Of a stretch of 36,867 nucleotides of DNA, positions 25,216 through 33,827 are shown one piece after another (the stretch's first letter is position 1; each line of letters begins with the position of its first letter). The translations under genes were made by a program, and so were the position numbers. The notes under the pieces were generated by a model. The model made no database searches. It was not told the origin of the DNA and saw only the letters and a program-made list of their open reading frames with translations. This DNA is from Acidithiobacillus ferruginosus (lineage in GTDB: Bacteria > Pseudomonadota > Gammaproteobacteria > Acidithiobacillales > Acidithiobacillaceae): the NCBI RefSeq assembly GCF_018854495.1, contig NZ_JABBDR010000206.1, positions 1 through 36,867 on the forward strand. The letters run 5' to 3'.

Positions 25216-26409
25216 ATGCCACCGGTGCTCGTATCACGATTCACCGCGACAAGCTGTATCGGACGCGGTCTGGACCAAACCCTTGCTGCACTGCTTGATC
25301 GCCAAAGCGGGCTGAAGCAGTGCGCCTTCCAGGATATCGACATTAGCACCTGGGTCGGCGAAGTGGATGCGGTCGACGATGAGGAAATGGAACCGGAGCT
25401 GCGAGATTTCAACTGTCGTAACAATAGGTTGGCGCAGTTGGCCCTGCGCCAGGACGGATTTGCCGAGGCAGTGGATACCGCCGCCAGCAGATGGGGCCGG
25501 AGGCGGATCGGCGTTTTTCTGGGGACCAGCACTGCGGGCATTCTACAGACCGAATGGGCATTTCGGCGCCGCGACCCCGTTAGCGGATGCCTGCCAGCGG
25601 ATTTTGTCTATGCCGCCACCCACAGCCCATACTCGCTAAGCGACTTCATCCGGCGCAAATTGCGCCTCGAAGGTCCGGCCATGTCGGTGTCTTCCGCCTG
25701 CTCCTCCAGCGCCAAGGTCCTCGCCTCGGCAAAACGTATGCTGGACGCTGGACTGATTGATGCCGCCGTGGTCGGCGGCGTGGACTCATTATGTGCGACT
25801 ACCCTCTACGGTTTTCATTCGCTGGGGCTGCTGGCCGACGGCCCCTGTCGACCATTCAGCGACGATCGTAAAGGTATTTCCCTCGGCGAGGCCGCCGCCT
25901 ATCTGCTGCTAGAACGCATGCCGGACAGTCCCGACGGCGATGCGGTGCTTTTGTTGGGTGTGGGTGAATCCAGCGACGCCTATCATATGTCATCGCCCCA
26001 CCCCAAGGGCCTGGGAGCACGTATGGCCATGGAGCAGGCGCTGTCTTCGGCCGGGTTGAGCCCTGCAAGTATTGACTATATCAATCTGCACGGCACCGCC
26101 ACTCTCAACAATGATTCGTCCGAGGCCAAAGCAGTAGCCGGAGTCTTCGGTGCCACAACACCGTGCAGCTCTACCAAAGGTGCTACCGGCCACACCTTAG
26201 GTGCTGCCGGAGCGCTGGAGGCCGTCATCTGTGCCATCGCCATCCAACATGACCTGATGCCGGCAGGTCCGGAAGCCGGCCTGAGAGATACCACGACTGG
26301 CATTCAATATCTTATGTCCAACCAACGGCAAAGGGTTTCCCATATATTAAGCAATTCCTTCGGCTTTGGTGGCAGCAACTGCAGTCTGGTCTTCGGCCGC
26401 TCTGCCTAG
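25216..26409 (+). CDS. Beta-ketoacyl-ACP synthase (aryl-polyene ketosynthase)
   Basis: A 397-residue KAS I/II-type condensing enzyme with all catalytic residues: Cys162 in SSACSSSAK, His292 in NLHGTATLNND, Lys321 and His326 in TKGATGHTLGAAG. It would condense malonyl-ACP with the ACP-bound aryl starter in each round. It is followed 12 bases later by a chain-length-factor-like protein, the usual heterodimer partner in aryl-polyene systems (ApeO/ApeC type). The ATG at 25216 has no strong Shine-Dalgarno sequence, but no better start is near. It is the only full ketosynthase in the window; the enterobacterial aryl-polyene clusters usually carry two or three. It heads the second + strand block. 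Confidence 0.9.
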   Translation: MPPVLVSRFTATSCIGRGLDQTLAALLDRQSGLKQCAFQDIDISTWVGEVDAVDDEEMEPELRDFNCRNNRLAQLALRQDGFAEAVDTAASRWGRRRIGVFLGTSTAGILQTEWAFRRRDPVSGCLPADFVYAATHSPYSLSDFIRRKLRLEGPAMSVSSACSSSAKVLASAKRMLDAGLIDAAVVGGVDSLCATTLYGFHSLGLLADGPCRPFSDDRKGISLGEAAAYLLLERMPDSPDGDAVLLLGVGESSDAYHMSSPHPKGLGARMAMEQALSSAGLSPASIDYINLHGTATLNNDSSEAKAVAGVFGATTPCSSTKGATGHTLGAAGALEAVICAIAIQHDLMPAGPEAGLRDTTTGIQYLMSNQRQRVSHILSNSFGFGGSNCSLVFGRSA

Positions 26410-26421
26410 CGAAACGACATC

Positions 26422-27237
26422 ATGACATTGATCAGTGCATACCTTGAAGGTATAGGGCTGCTCGGCCCTGGCGTCCCCGACTGGCCGCAGGGTTTAGCCA
26501 TACTTGCCGGACAAACGCCCTACCAACAGCAGAAAACCGTATTATCGCCGCCTGCGTCGTTGCCACCGGCAGAGCGGCGCCGTGCCAGTCCGGGAGTCAT
26601 GGCGGCCCTGGAGGTGGGCCATAAGGCCTGCGCCATGGCCGGCGTACGGCCGGCAGAGCCGGCATCGGTGTTTGCTTCGTCGGGGGGCGATGGTCGCATC
26701 TGCCATGCCATCTGTTCGGCGCTGGCGTCGGGAGACACCATGATTTCCCCCACCCAGTTTCATAATTCCGTACACAATGCCATTTCCGGTTATTGGGGCA
26801 TTGCGGCGGGTGCCATGACGCCCTCCTCCGTGGTCAGCGCCCATGATGGGAGCTTCGCCGCCGGCCTATTGGAAGCGGTGATGCTGTTGGGGAGCGAGCA
26901 GCGCCCTGTGTTATTGATCGCCTGTGATAGTGATTACCCGCAGCCTCTGCACGATGCCCGTCCGGTTCCCGATACTTTTGCCGTGGCGCTGCTGCTGACA
27001 ACCATGCCACATCCCGGAAAGACGATCGCGCAACTCAGTTTTTGCGGCGATACGTTATTTACGGATGCCGAAGTGCAACCCATGGATGACCATGCCCTCG
27101 AAACCCTGCGCCAATCCATTCCTGCCGCACGCTGCCTCCCTCTGCTTCAGCTCATAGCGAGAGGAGAAGCGGGGCGCGTTGTCCTGGATTACGTGAATCC
27201 TCCGCGTTTGGCAGTGGATGTAGCGCCATGCAGCTAG
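26422..27237 (+). CDS. Ketosynthase-like chain-length factor (ApeC-like)
   Basis: A 271-residue protein matching only the N-terminal part of a thiolase-fold ketosynthase. SPTQFHNSVHNAISGYWGI is the family hallmark of the short ApeC-type partners, and VVSAHDGSFAAGLLEA occupies the place of the nucleophile loop (SACSSSAK in the full enzyme), with no cysteine. It therefore cannot condense and would pair with the preceding ketosynthase, helping to set chain length. Length and domain loss are normal for this family and do not mark a truncation. Its last ten bases overlap the start of the next gene. Confidence 0.82.
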   Translation: MTLISAYLEGIGLLGPGVPDWPQGLAILAGQTPYQQQKTVLSPPASLPPAERRRASPGVMAALEVGHKACAMAGVRPAEPASVFASSGGDGRICHAICSALASGDTMISPTQFHNSVHNAISGYWGIAAGAMTPSSVVSAHDGSFAAGLLEAVMLLGSEQRPVLLIACDSDYPQPLHDARPVPDTFAVALLLTTMPHPGKTIAQLSFCGDTLFTDAEVQPMDDHALETLRQSIPAARCLPLLQLIARGEAGRVVLDYVNPPRLAVDVAPCS

Positions 27238-27728
27238 ACCGCCAGTGGATTGCCGAACAAATACCGCACCAGGGGGGCATGCATTTGCTCGATGCTGTGG
27301 AGCGATGGGACGAAAACATCATTACCTGCACGGCCACCAGCCACCGGTGGGAAACGTTGCCGCTACGCGCCCACGGGCGGCTCGGTGCCGCCTGCGGTAT
27401 TGAGTATGCGGCACAGGCCATGGCCGTACATGGCGCCTTATTGTGCCCCACAACCGGAGAAGGGCACGCAGCCCAATTAGGTTATCTCATCAGTGTGCGC
27501 AACGTTGTCCTGCGCGTATCGCGCCTTGACGATATCGACGGCGACCTCACGATTACGGCCGAAAAGCTGGCCAACAAGGACAATCTATTATACCGCTTCG
27601 CCATTCTGGGCCAGGGCCGCGTGCTGCTGGACGGCCGTGCGGCACTTCTACTGAACGCCAACCCGTCTGCAGCAGGACATTCCCCTGCTGCCCCACTCGC
27701 GGGCTTCCGGGAGGAACCGCATGCCTAA
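27228..27728 (+). CDS. ApeP-like hotdog dehydratase
   Basis: A 166-residue hotdog protein with an N-terminal IPHQGGMHLLDAVERW, in which PHQG/RxxMLLLD is typical of the ApeP family, followed by LGAACGIEYAAQAMAVHGAL with the central hot-dog helix (Glu in GIEYAAQA). It is the second dehydratase of the cluster and would act with the smaller ApeI-like protein on 3-hydroxyacyl-ACP; ApeI and ApeP form a heterodimer in the known systems. That the two do so here is inferred. It overlaps the chain-length factor by 10 bases and the reductase by 8. Confidence 0.82.
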   Translation: MQLDRQWIAEQIPHQGGMHLLDAVERWDENIITCTATSHRWETLPLRAHGRLGAACGIEYAAQAMAVHGALLCPTTGEGHAAQLGYLISVRNVVLRVSRLDDIDGDLTITAEKLANKDNLLYRFAILGQGRVLLDGRAALLLNANPSAAGHSPAAPLAGFREEPHA

Positions 27729-28443
27729 GCGCGCCCTGGTCACTGGCGGTAGCGGCGGCATTGGTGCCGCCATCTGCAAAAAACTCGCCGCAGATGGCCT
27801 CCAGGTCATTATCCATACCCATCGCAACCCAGAGAAGGCCCAGGCTCTCGCAGACTCTATCGTCGCCGCGGGTGGCGATGCGGCCGTATTGGCTTTCGAC
27901 GTCACCGACGCACAGGCTACCACTGCGGCATTGCAGGATGAGTTCGAAGCCGGGCCCATCCAGGTTCTGGTCAACAATGCCGGCATTCATGACGATGCGG
28001 TCTTCCCGGCCCTCAGCGCGCGGCAGTGGCAGGGCGTGATAGACGTATCACTGAATGGCTTCTTCCATGTAACGCAGGCCGTACTCATGCCCATGATCCG
28101 CACGCGCTGGGGGCGCATCATCAATATCACCTCGGTGGCCGCACTAACGGGTAATCGCGGCCAGGTCAACTATTCGGCGGCCAAAGGTGCGCTGCATGCG
28201 GCCACCAGGTCCCTGGCGCTGGAAGTCGCCAGCCGCGGGATTACCGTCAACGCCGTAGCGCCTGGCATCATCGCCACGGATATGAGCGCGGATGCCTTCG
28301 CTACCGACACCATCGCGCAAATCGTGCCGATGAAGCGGGCCGGGCGGCCCGAGGAAGTGGCCGATCTGGTTGGGTTTCTTGCCTCGGAACAAGCCGCCTA
28401 CATCAGTGGACAGATCATTTCCATCAATGGCGCCATGGCATGA
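27721..28443 (+). CDS. FabG-like 3-ketoacyl-ACP reductase (ApeQ-like)
   Basis: A 240-residue short-chain dehydrogenase. The NADPH-binding motif GGSGGIG is at 9-15, NNAG near 85-88, and the catalytic Ser138, Tyr151 and Lys155 in SVAALTGNRGQVNYSAAK are all in place. The C-terminal PMKRAGRPEEVADLVGFLASEQAAYISGQIISINGAMA is FabG-like. It would reduce the 3-keto group after each condensation. It overlaps the preceding dehydratase gene, with which it is co-translated, and is followed 15 bases later by the antiporter gene. Confidence 0.88.
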   Translation: MPKRALVTGGSGGIGAAICKKLAADGLQVIIHTHRNPEKAQALADSIVAAGGDAAVLAFDVTDAQATTAALQDEFEAGPIQVLVNNAGIHDDAVFPALSARQWQGVIDVSLNGFFHVTQAVLMPMIRTRWGRIINITSVAALTGNRGQVNYSAAKGALHAATRSLALEVASRGITVNAVAPGIIATDMSADAFATDTIAQIVPMKRAGRPEEVADLVGFLASEQAAYISGQIISINGAMA

Positions 28444-28458
28444 ACCCCGGAGCTTTCC

Positions 28459-29778
28459 ATGAGCACGCTTAGTCATGTTTTTGATCTGCCCGCGCAGAAA
28501 TCCGAGCTGCTGATCTTTTTCACATTGATGCAACTCAGCGTCATCATACTCGCTGCGCGCATGGGTGGAGAAATCGCCACCAGGATCAGCCAGGCGGCGG
28601 TGGTTGGCGAAATCATCGCCGGAATCGTGCTGGGTCCGTCGCTGTTCGGCCTGCTGATGCCCGATGCCTTCCACTACATTTTTCATTCGATTCCTGCCGG
28701 TCCCCTGGATGCCCTTTCCCAACTGGGTCTTATCCTGTTGATGTTTCAGATCGGTCTGGAATTCGATTTTTCCCACCTGAAAGAAAAAGCAAACCGGAAT
28801 GCGGTGTTATGGGTGGCAACAGCAAGTATGCTGGTACCATTCGTCCTTGGTCTGGGGTTCGCCCTGGTCAGTGCGCCCATACTCTCTCCCCAAGCCGAAC
28901 CGTGGACATCGGCACTGTTTATCGCCACCGCGTTTTCTATCACCGCCGTACCCATCCTTGGCCGCATCATGATGGAATTCGGCATGACCAGATCCCGACT
29001 TGGAGTCATCGCCATCAGTGCGGCGGCAATCAATGACGTCGTCGGCTGGTTGTTGCTCGCGCTGGTGACGACGCTGGCGCTGTCCCATTTTGAAGCGATC
29101 ACCTTCGCCATCAAGGTTTTTTTAGTATTCGCTTTCGTCATCATCTGGATATCTGGCATTCGGCCGCTGATGAAATGGTTGATCCGGCGCTTCAGCACGG
29201 GAAGCAAACTGACTCCGCATTTGTTGGGCATCATCCTGATCAGCATATTCGTTTCCGGATTGATCACTTCTTCGTTGGGCATTTTTACGATCTTTGGCGG
29301 CTTCATCATGGGCGTCATCCTCCATGACGCGGATGAATTCGTGGAGGCGTGGAATGAGCGGGTCTCCCCCTTTGTGCTGGTCTTCTTTCTCCCGATTTTC
29401 TTCACTTACACGGGCCTGCGTACCAATATTGGCGGATTGGATAGCGCGTCACTCTGGGGTTGGTGCGGATTGATCTTACTTCTTGCGACGGTGGGCAAGT
29501 TCGGTGGTGCATATGGGGCGGCACGGGTCGCCGGCTTGAACCACCACCAGGCCAAGGTTATGGGCATCATGATGAATACCCGCGCATTAATGGAATTGAT
29601 CGTCATCAATGTAGGATATGATCTGGGTGCCATATCTCAGCAGGTTTTCACCATGCTGGTGATCATGGCCATCTTCAGCACCATCATCACGACGCCTTTT
29701 CTCCGTGCCTGGTTACCCCGGGCCGGGGTACCACTGCCCTCCCCCGTTCCCACGCCGGAGCGGTCGCAAACCGTTTGA
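28459..29778 (+). CDS. CPA2-family cation/proton antiporter
   Basis: A 439-residue membrane protein with about 12-13 helices of the Na+/H+ or K+/H+ exchanger CPA2 family. Characteristic segments are VVGEIIAGIVLGPSLFG, LFQIGLEFD-like (MFQIGLEFDF), TAFSITAVPILGRI and ISAAAINDVVGW; in the last, the conserved ion-binding pair reads Asn192-Asp193. It ends soon after the last helix and lacks the KefC-type nucleotide-binding (TrkA-N) domain. A GGAG ten bases upstream fits the start. It is the last gene of the block that makes the polyene, and it faces the glycosyltransferase gene only seven bases away. The link with pigment synthesis is not clear; pH or ion balance, or proton-driven export, are possible. 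Confidence 0.88.
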   Translation: MSTLSHVFDLPAQKSELLIFFTLMQLSVIILAARMGGEIATRISQAAVVGEIIAGIVLGPSLFGLLMPDAFHYIFHSIPAGPLDALSQLGLILLMFQIGLEFDFSHLKEKANRNAVLWVATASMLVPFVLGLGFALVSAPILSPQAEPWTSALFIATAFSITAVPILGRIMMEFGMTRSRLGVIAISAAAINDVVGWLLLALVTTLALSHFEAITFAIKVFLVFAFVIIWISGIRPLMKWLIRRFSTGSKLTPHLLGIILISIFVSGLITSSLGIFTIFGGFIMGVILHDADEFVEAWNERVSPFVLVFFLPIFFTYTGLRTNIGGLDSASLWGWCGLILLLATVGKFGGAYGAARVAGLNHHQAKVMGIMMNTRALMELIVINVGYDLGAISQQVFTMLVIMAIFSTIITTPFLRAWLPRAGVPLPSPVPTPERSQTV

Positions 29779-29785
29779 CCCCAGA

Positions 29786-30547
29786 TTACCGCCCTGACCA
29801 GTAACGCAACAACAATACGGGCAAACGAACCAGAAAACCGAAGAATAGGCGAGTGTGCATCCAGGTAAGCAGCACGTTGTCCCGCAGATAGCGGAAATGG
29901 GATACTCCACCCTCATCGGCGCGGAAATAGCGGACCGTTGCTGGCATGTTGATAATTCTGACACCACGCCAGGCCATACGCACCGCCGCCTCCGGATCGA
30001 AATCGAAGCGCCGCATCCAGCGTTGTGAGTGCATCAGTTGCCGCAACGGCGCGATGGGATAGACGCGAAAACCAAACAGGGAATCACCAATGCCTCCCCC
30101 CAGCGTCTCCAGGTTGGCCCACCAGTTGGATATCCTGCGGCCTTTTACTCGCACGGTTGGAGCGCTGGCATCGAAGACCGGGACCCCGAGGATCATGGCA
30201 TCCGGATTTTGCAGGGATGCCGCCATAAACGCGGGAATGGCCTCCATGGGATGCTGTCCATCGGAATCCATCGTCAGCACATGGGTGTAACCCTGCGAGG
30301 CGGCCTGATCCAGACCGAAAAGCACGGCCGCGCCCTTACCCTGATTACTGGTATGTTGAAAAACCTGTAACCCGCTATCTTTGGCGGCCAGCGCCTCCAG
30401 CCCCGCAGCCGTTCCGTCGGTGCTGCCATCCACCACTATCCATACGGGGTTCCACTGCTGCCGTGCCAACGCTACGGTTTCATATACCTTAGGACCAGGA
30501 TTGTAGCTAGGGATCAGCACCAGGCGAGTAGTCGACGCCTCGCTCAT
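29786..30547 (-). CDS. Family 2 glycosyltransferase
   Basis: A 253-residue GT-A glycosyltransferase. It begins with LVLIPSYNPGP, then WIVVDGSTDGT (38-46) and the metal-binding DSD in LTMDSDGQHP (Asp94 and 96); QRWMRRFDFDPEAAVRMAW lies in the acceptor half, and a hydrophobic C-terminal segment (FFGFLVRLPVLLLRYW) probably touches the membrane. It resembles dolichol-phosphate-mannose-synthase-like enzymes found in xanthomonadin/aryl-polyene clusters. It would add a sugar to the head group or lipid anchor. Its start overlaps the acyltransferase stop by four bases. It is the last gene of the - strand operon. Confidence 0.87.
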   Translation of the reverse strand: MSEASTTRLVLIPSYNPGPKVYETVALARQQWNPVWIVVDGSTDGTAAGLEALAAKDSGLQVFQHTSNQGKGAAVLFGLDQAASQGYTHVLTMDSDGQHPMEAIPAFMAASLQNPDAMILGVPVFDASAPTVRVKGRRISNWWANLETLGGGIGDSLFGFRVYPIAPLRQLMHSQRWMRRFDFDPEAAVRMAWRGVRIINMPATVRYFRADEGGVSHFRYLRDNVLLTWMHTRLFFGFLVRLPVLLLRYWSGR

Positions 30548-31344
30548 GGCGCGTGAGCACCCGTCGAAGAGAGCGGCGGCAACCGGGCTTCTGCCAGCGC
30601 CGACTGGAAGTACCGTTCCAACTCTGCGGTGAAGCCGCGCACGTCGGTCGGCGGATCAAAACGTTGGCCGAGATGTATTCGATAGTGAACGGGCATGGAT
30701 GGCTTGCGGAAAAAAGGCCAGCCCTTGGTCAGGAATGCCGAGTCGGTTTCGATAAAAACAGTTTGGATAGGCACCCCAGCCTCCTTGGCAATCAGGGCAA
30801 TGCTACCGCGTACGGTCCCGATGGGGAGACGGTTGCTCCGGGTGCCTTCCGGGAAGAGCAGCAAATGACTGCCGCTGCGCAGATCTTCCACGGCAAGGTA
30901 GATCATGCCGCGTAACGAATCATTGCGGATATAACCAGCCAAACGGGCGCCCGCGCCAAAAAATACGTTATCCACCAACTCTGACTTCATGATGCACGCC
31001 AGATTGGGCAAGCGGGAAATCACCATCAGCGCATCCAGCAGCGAAGGGTGATTGGGCGCGATGATCATGGGCGATTCGCCCTGGAGAGTATCCAGCGCCT
31101 TCAGGTCAAAACGGCAGGCCCCCATAATGGATAAGGCCCGCAGGTACGTTCTGAAGCCCATGGTAATAACCAGTCGTCCCGTCCGTTTTTTCCATTTCCT
31201 GGGCAGTACGAGGCTCAATGGCAGGGCCAGCACGGACCACAGGAGGCTGACGCTCGCCAACAGTCCCAGTCCGCAATAGAAGGCGAGATATTCCCGCAGC
31301 ATACGCAATATACCTGGAATGCCCGATCCCTGGGCTCGGTTCAT
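30544..31344 (-). CDS. PlsC-like 1-acylglycerol-phosphate acyltransferase family
   Basis: A 266-residue membrane-bound acyltransferase. The catalytic His-x4-Asp is in NHPSLLD (His99, Asp104) and the substrate-binding FPEGTRS is at 164-170; one or two N-terminal helices (about 18-46) anchor it. It would transfer the polyene or a fatty acid from ACP to a lipid or sugar head group; the cluster also contains an LpxL-like acyltransferase, so two acyl transfers are likely, as in the known aryl-polyene lipids. It overlaps the chorismatase by four bases upstream and the glycosyltransferase by four bases downstream, so all are coupled. Confidence 0.86.
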   Translation of the reverse strand: MNRAQGSGIPGILRMLREYLAFYCGLGLLASVSLLWSVLALPLSLVLPRKWKKRTGRLVITMGFRTYLRALSIMGACRFDLKALDTLQGESPMIIAPNHPSLLDALMVISRLPNLACIMKSELVDNVFFGAGARLAGYIRNDSLRGMIYLAVEDLRSGSHLLLFPEGTRSNRLPIGTVRGSIALIAKEAGVPIQTVFIETDSAFLTKGWPFFRKPSMPVHYRIHLGQRFDPPTDVRGFTAELERYFQSALAEARLPPLSSTGAHAP

Positions 31345-32414
31345 GCCATACCGCCATGGAGTACGCCCGCGGTTGCCTCAATTTCTACCAGAAGATCTGC
31401 TCGGCAGATATCAGCCTGAAGATAAAATACCGGAGCCTTTGGCGTAACAAGACGATCCAGTTCGGCCCGAACGATCGGAAGGTCCGTGAACTGCCGCAAA
31501 TAAACCTTGTAGGAAAGGTCGTTGAGGTCATATGGGGATCCAGCCGCGACGCGATTTGTCTCTGCGACGACGGCGGCAATATTCGCCATGCTTTCGCGTG
31601 TTTGCGCTGCGACATTCCCGCCATGCCGGGTTTGATGTCCTATGATGCTGGCCGTTCCGGAAATGAAGAGAATTTTTTGTTGCCCTAGATCAACCCAGCC
31701 GGCACGAGAGAAGGTCGGGCTGCTTGGCCCATATTCTTGCGGGTAATGGTAGGCGCTGATCTGTCTGGGATTTTCAACGGCCACCGAGTTACGCCGTGCC
31801 GCAAGAAAGTATACGACCAGCGGTCCATCGACGGAGCCCAATGCGCTGGCTGCGGGGATGTTTTGCCTCGACGGAAGGCGACTGTGGGCAAGGAACGCGT
31901 CCTGGCGACCGATATTGAATTGACGATAGTGTTCAAGACCATGGCTAACCCCGTTGATATCCGGCACAAAATTCCAAATACGCAGCAGGCCCGGGTACCC
32001 GTGGCGATCCAGCAGGCAGAATATCTGCTGATACGCGAGGTTGGCGGCGTTTTGTAAAGGGGGGGGAATCAGACCATGATTGCCGGCTGGAGGGTCGGTC
32101 ACGTCCAGGGCGATGCTGCCAAACAAAAAATCGCGGCTGCAACGGTAGGAAATATCACCAAACGTCCCGGCATGCACCGGTTGCGTGGTCTTCCATATTT
32201 CCCATAGATCATCTCCCTGGCCGGATAACGGTATTTGTAATATTCCCTCCGGCTTGGCACCATCCCCTTCTCCAACAAAACCGGTTTGGAATGTAATGAT
32301 TCCCAGCAAACCATTCTGCCCGGATAGTGACGGCGACGCGTCATCGGCAGGACGGGCATAAGAGTAATAAAGGTCTCCCGCATCCGTAAGCAAGGCGTTC
32401 GCTCTTGGCGTCAT
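31341..32414 (-). CDS. xanB2: XanB2-like chorismatase (3-/4-hydroxybenzoate synthase)
   Basis: A 357-residue protein of the chorismatase family (FkbO/Hyg5/XanB2), whose C-terminal part has a RidA-like fold. Family marks are RIWNFVPDINGV, YRQFNIGRQDAF, and ILFISGTASIIGHQTRHGG, with ESMANIAAVV after it. In Xanthomonas, XanB2 converts chorismate to 3- and 4-hydroxybenzoate; the first is the starter of xanthomonadin and the second feeds ubiquinone. By family logic this protein supplies the aryl starter for the cluster's acyl ligase; which isomer it makes cannot be read here. Its ATG follows the flavoenzyme stop by two bases and its end overlaps the acyltransferase start by four. Confidence 0.85.
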   Translation of the reverse strand: MTPRANALLTDAGDLYYSYARPADDASPSLSGQNGLLGIITFQTGFVGEGDGAKPEGILQIPLSGQGDDLWEIWKTTQPVHAGTFGDISYRCSRDFLFGSIALDVTDPPAGNHGLIPPPLQNAANLAYQQIFCLLDRHGYPGLLRIWNFVPDINGVSHGLEHYRQFNIGRQDAFLAHSRLPSRQNIPAASALGSVDGPLVVYFLAARRNSVAVENPRQISAYHYPQEYGPSSPTFSRAGWVDLGQQKILFISGTASIIGHQTRHGGNVAAQTRESMANIAAVVAETNRVAAGSPYDLNDLSYKVYLRQFTDLPIVRAELDRLVTPKAPVFYLQADICRADLLVEIEATAGVLHGGMA

Positions 32415-32416
32415 CG

Positions 32417-33736
32417 CTATACTCGTATATCTTCTTTACGACGCTTCCAGGCTGCCCATGAACGACGTGCATGACGCAGGGAAGACAAGTAATAAATACC
32501 CTTAAAGACGGCAAGAGAGGGCCAAATCGGCGTCTTCCTGAAAATATCTCCGGCAAGGACCGAGAGTACCGCCTCTCTGGCCCTCAGCACGTTACTCGAG
32601 CGCATAAACATATCGCGCATGGCGGGTTGGCTGATGTGATAAATATACCAGGAAAAGACCTTGCCGCCGTGGCGCACCCGGCGATCGAAATCCCTGAGCG
32701 CCCCGGCGGCACGCTGCGGCTCACGCAGGCACGTGTCGATGGTCTCGGCGCCGATGAATGCGCTTTGCATGGCCAGCATGACCCCCGAAGAAAAAACCGG
32801 GTCGATGAAAGCGAATGCGTCGCCCAACAGCAGATAGTTGGGTCCATGGGTTTGATCGCAAGCGTAGGAGTAGTTGCCGGTGGCCTCGACATCGGTAGTG
32901 CGCTGGGCATTCACCAGCCGTGCTGCGAGGGCAGGGCACATTTCGATGGTTTCCTGAAAAAACTCGTTTACGGGTTTGCTTCTGGATTTGAGGTAGTGCG
33001 GCCACACCACAGCCCCTACGCTGGTCGTCCCGTCCGCGAGGGGAATAAACCAGAACCACCCGTGCTCAAACCAGAATAACGAAATATTCCCTTCTTCCTT
33101 GCCGTCAAGGCGCCGGGCACCGCGAAAATGCGCATAGAGGGCAGAGCCATTATGCTTGGGGTTGCGGCGCTTATATTGGAAACGATTGCCCAGGAACGTA
33201 TCGCGGCCGGATGCATCCACCAGGAAACGCGCCTGCCAGGTTTCCTGGCGGCCATCTTCGTGCCGCGCAAGGACGATCGCCCCAGCGTTATCCGGCAAGA
33301 ACTCCACGGCGTTGGCACGGCAGCCTTCCACCACCCTGGCGCCCTTTGCCCCGGCGTTGCGAATGAGGATCTCGTCGAATTCTGAGCGCCGCACCTGATA
33401 GGCCATCGGCATGGATTTGTCCCATGCGTCGGCAAAAGAAAAGGTCTGCATCTTCTCGGCATGGTAAGGCGAATTGAACTCCGCCCCCCATTTTTCCATA
33501 CCGATGCGCCGGATTTCCTCTGCAACACCCAATTCCTGCAATAAGGGTAAATTGGCCGGAAGTAGCGACTCGCCGATATGGAAGCGGGGATGGTGCGCCT
33601 TTTCCAGAACGGTCACCTGGTAGCCCCGCCCTGCCAGTAGCGCACTGATCGTCGAGCCCGCCGGCCCTCCGCCGATCACCAGGACGTCACAGATTTGTGT
33701 TGCCGGAGCCAAAGTGGATATTTCATCTTTTCCCAT
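32417..33736 (-). CDS. Flavin-dependent halogenase-like oxidoreductase
   Basis: A flavoprotein of about 439 residues. Counted from an ATG at 33751, the FAD-binding GGGPAGS is at 27-33, FHIGESLLPANLPLL at 58-70, and Lys87 in EKWGAEF stands where flavin halogenases keep their catalytic lysine; GWFWFIP at 231-237 fits the halogenase motif WxWxIP. DPVFSSGVMLAM near 330 is the FAD-ring region. Xanthomonadins are brominated or chlorinated aryl polyenes, so halogenation of the aryl ring or polyene is an attractive role; hydroxylation is the alternative. The ATG at 33736 is preferred because GGAG lies nine bases upstream; one at 33751 is open too. The C-terminal tail is basic (RHARRSWAAWKRRKE). Confidence 0.82.
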   Translation of the reverse strand: MGKDEISTLAPATQICDVLVIGGGPAGSTISALLAGRGYQVTVLEKAHHPRFHIGESLLPANLPLLQELGVAEEIRRIGMEKWGAEFNSPYHAEKMQTFSFADAWDKSMPMAYQVRRSEFDEILIRNAGAKGARVVEGCRANAVEFLPDNAGAIVLARHEDGRQETWQARFLVDASGRDTFLGNRFQYKRRNPKHNGSALYAHFRGARRLDGKEEGNISLFWFEHGWFWFIPLADGTTSVGAVVWPHYLKSRSKPVNEFFQETIEMCPALAARLVNAQRTTDVEATGNYSYACDQTHGPNYLLLGDAFAFIDPVFSSGVMLAMQSAFIGAETIDTCLREPQRAAGALRDFDRRVRHGGKVFSWYIYHISQPAMRDMFMRSSNVLRAREAVLSVLAGDIFRKTPIWPSLAVFKGIYYLSSLRHARRSWAAWKRRKEDIRV

Positions 33737-33827
33737 TATGATCTGCTCCATTTTAATTTTTTCACGAAAACATTTGCGCCAATGGCGTGTGCATCGACAA
33801 CCCTATCCGCAAGCAAGGAGAGGATTT

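Noticed and set aside
31341..32414. Ubiquinone-only chorismate lyase (UbiC)
   Set aside because: UbiC proteins are about 165 residues with a different fold; length and motifs here fit the XanB2/FkbO family.
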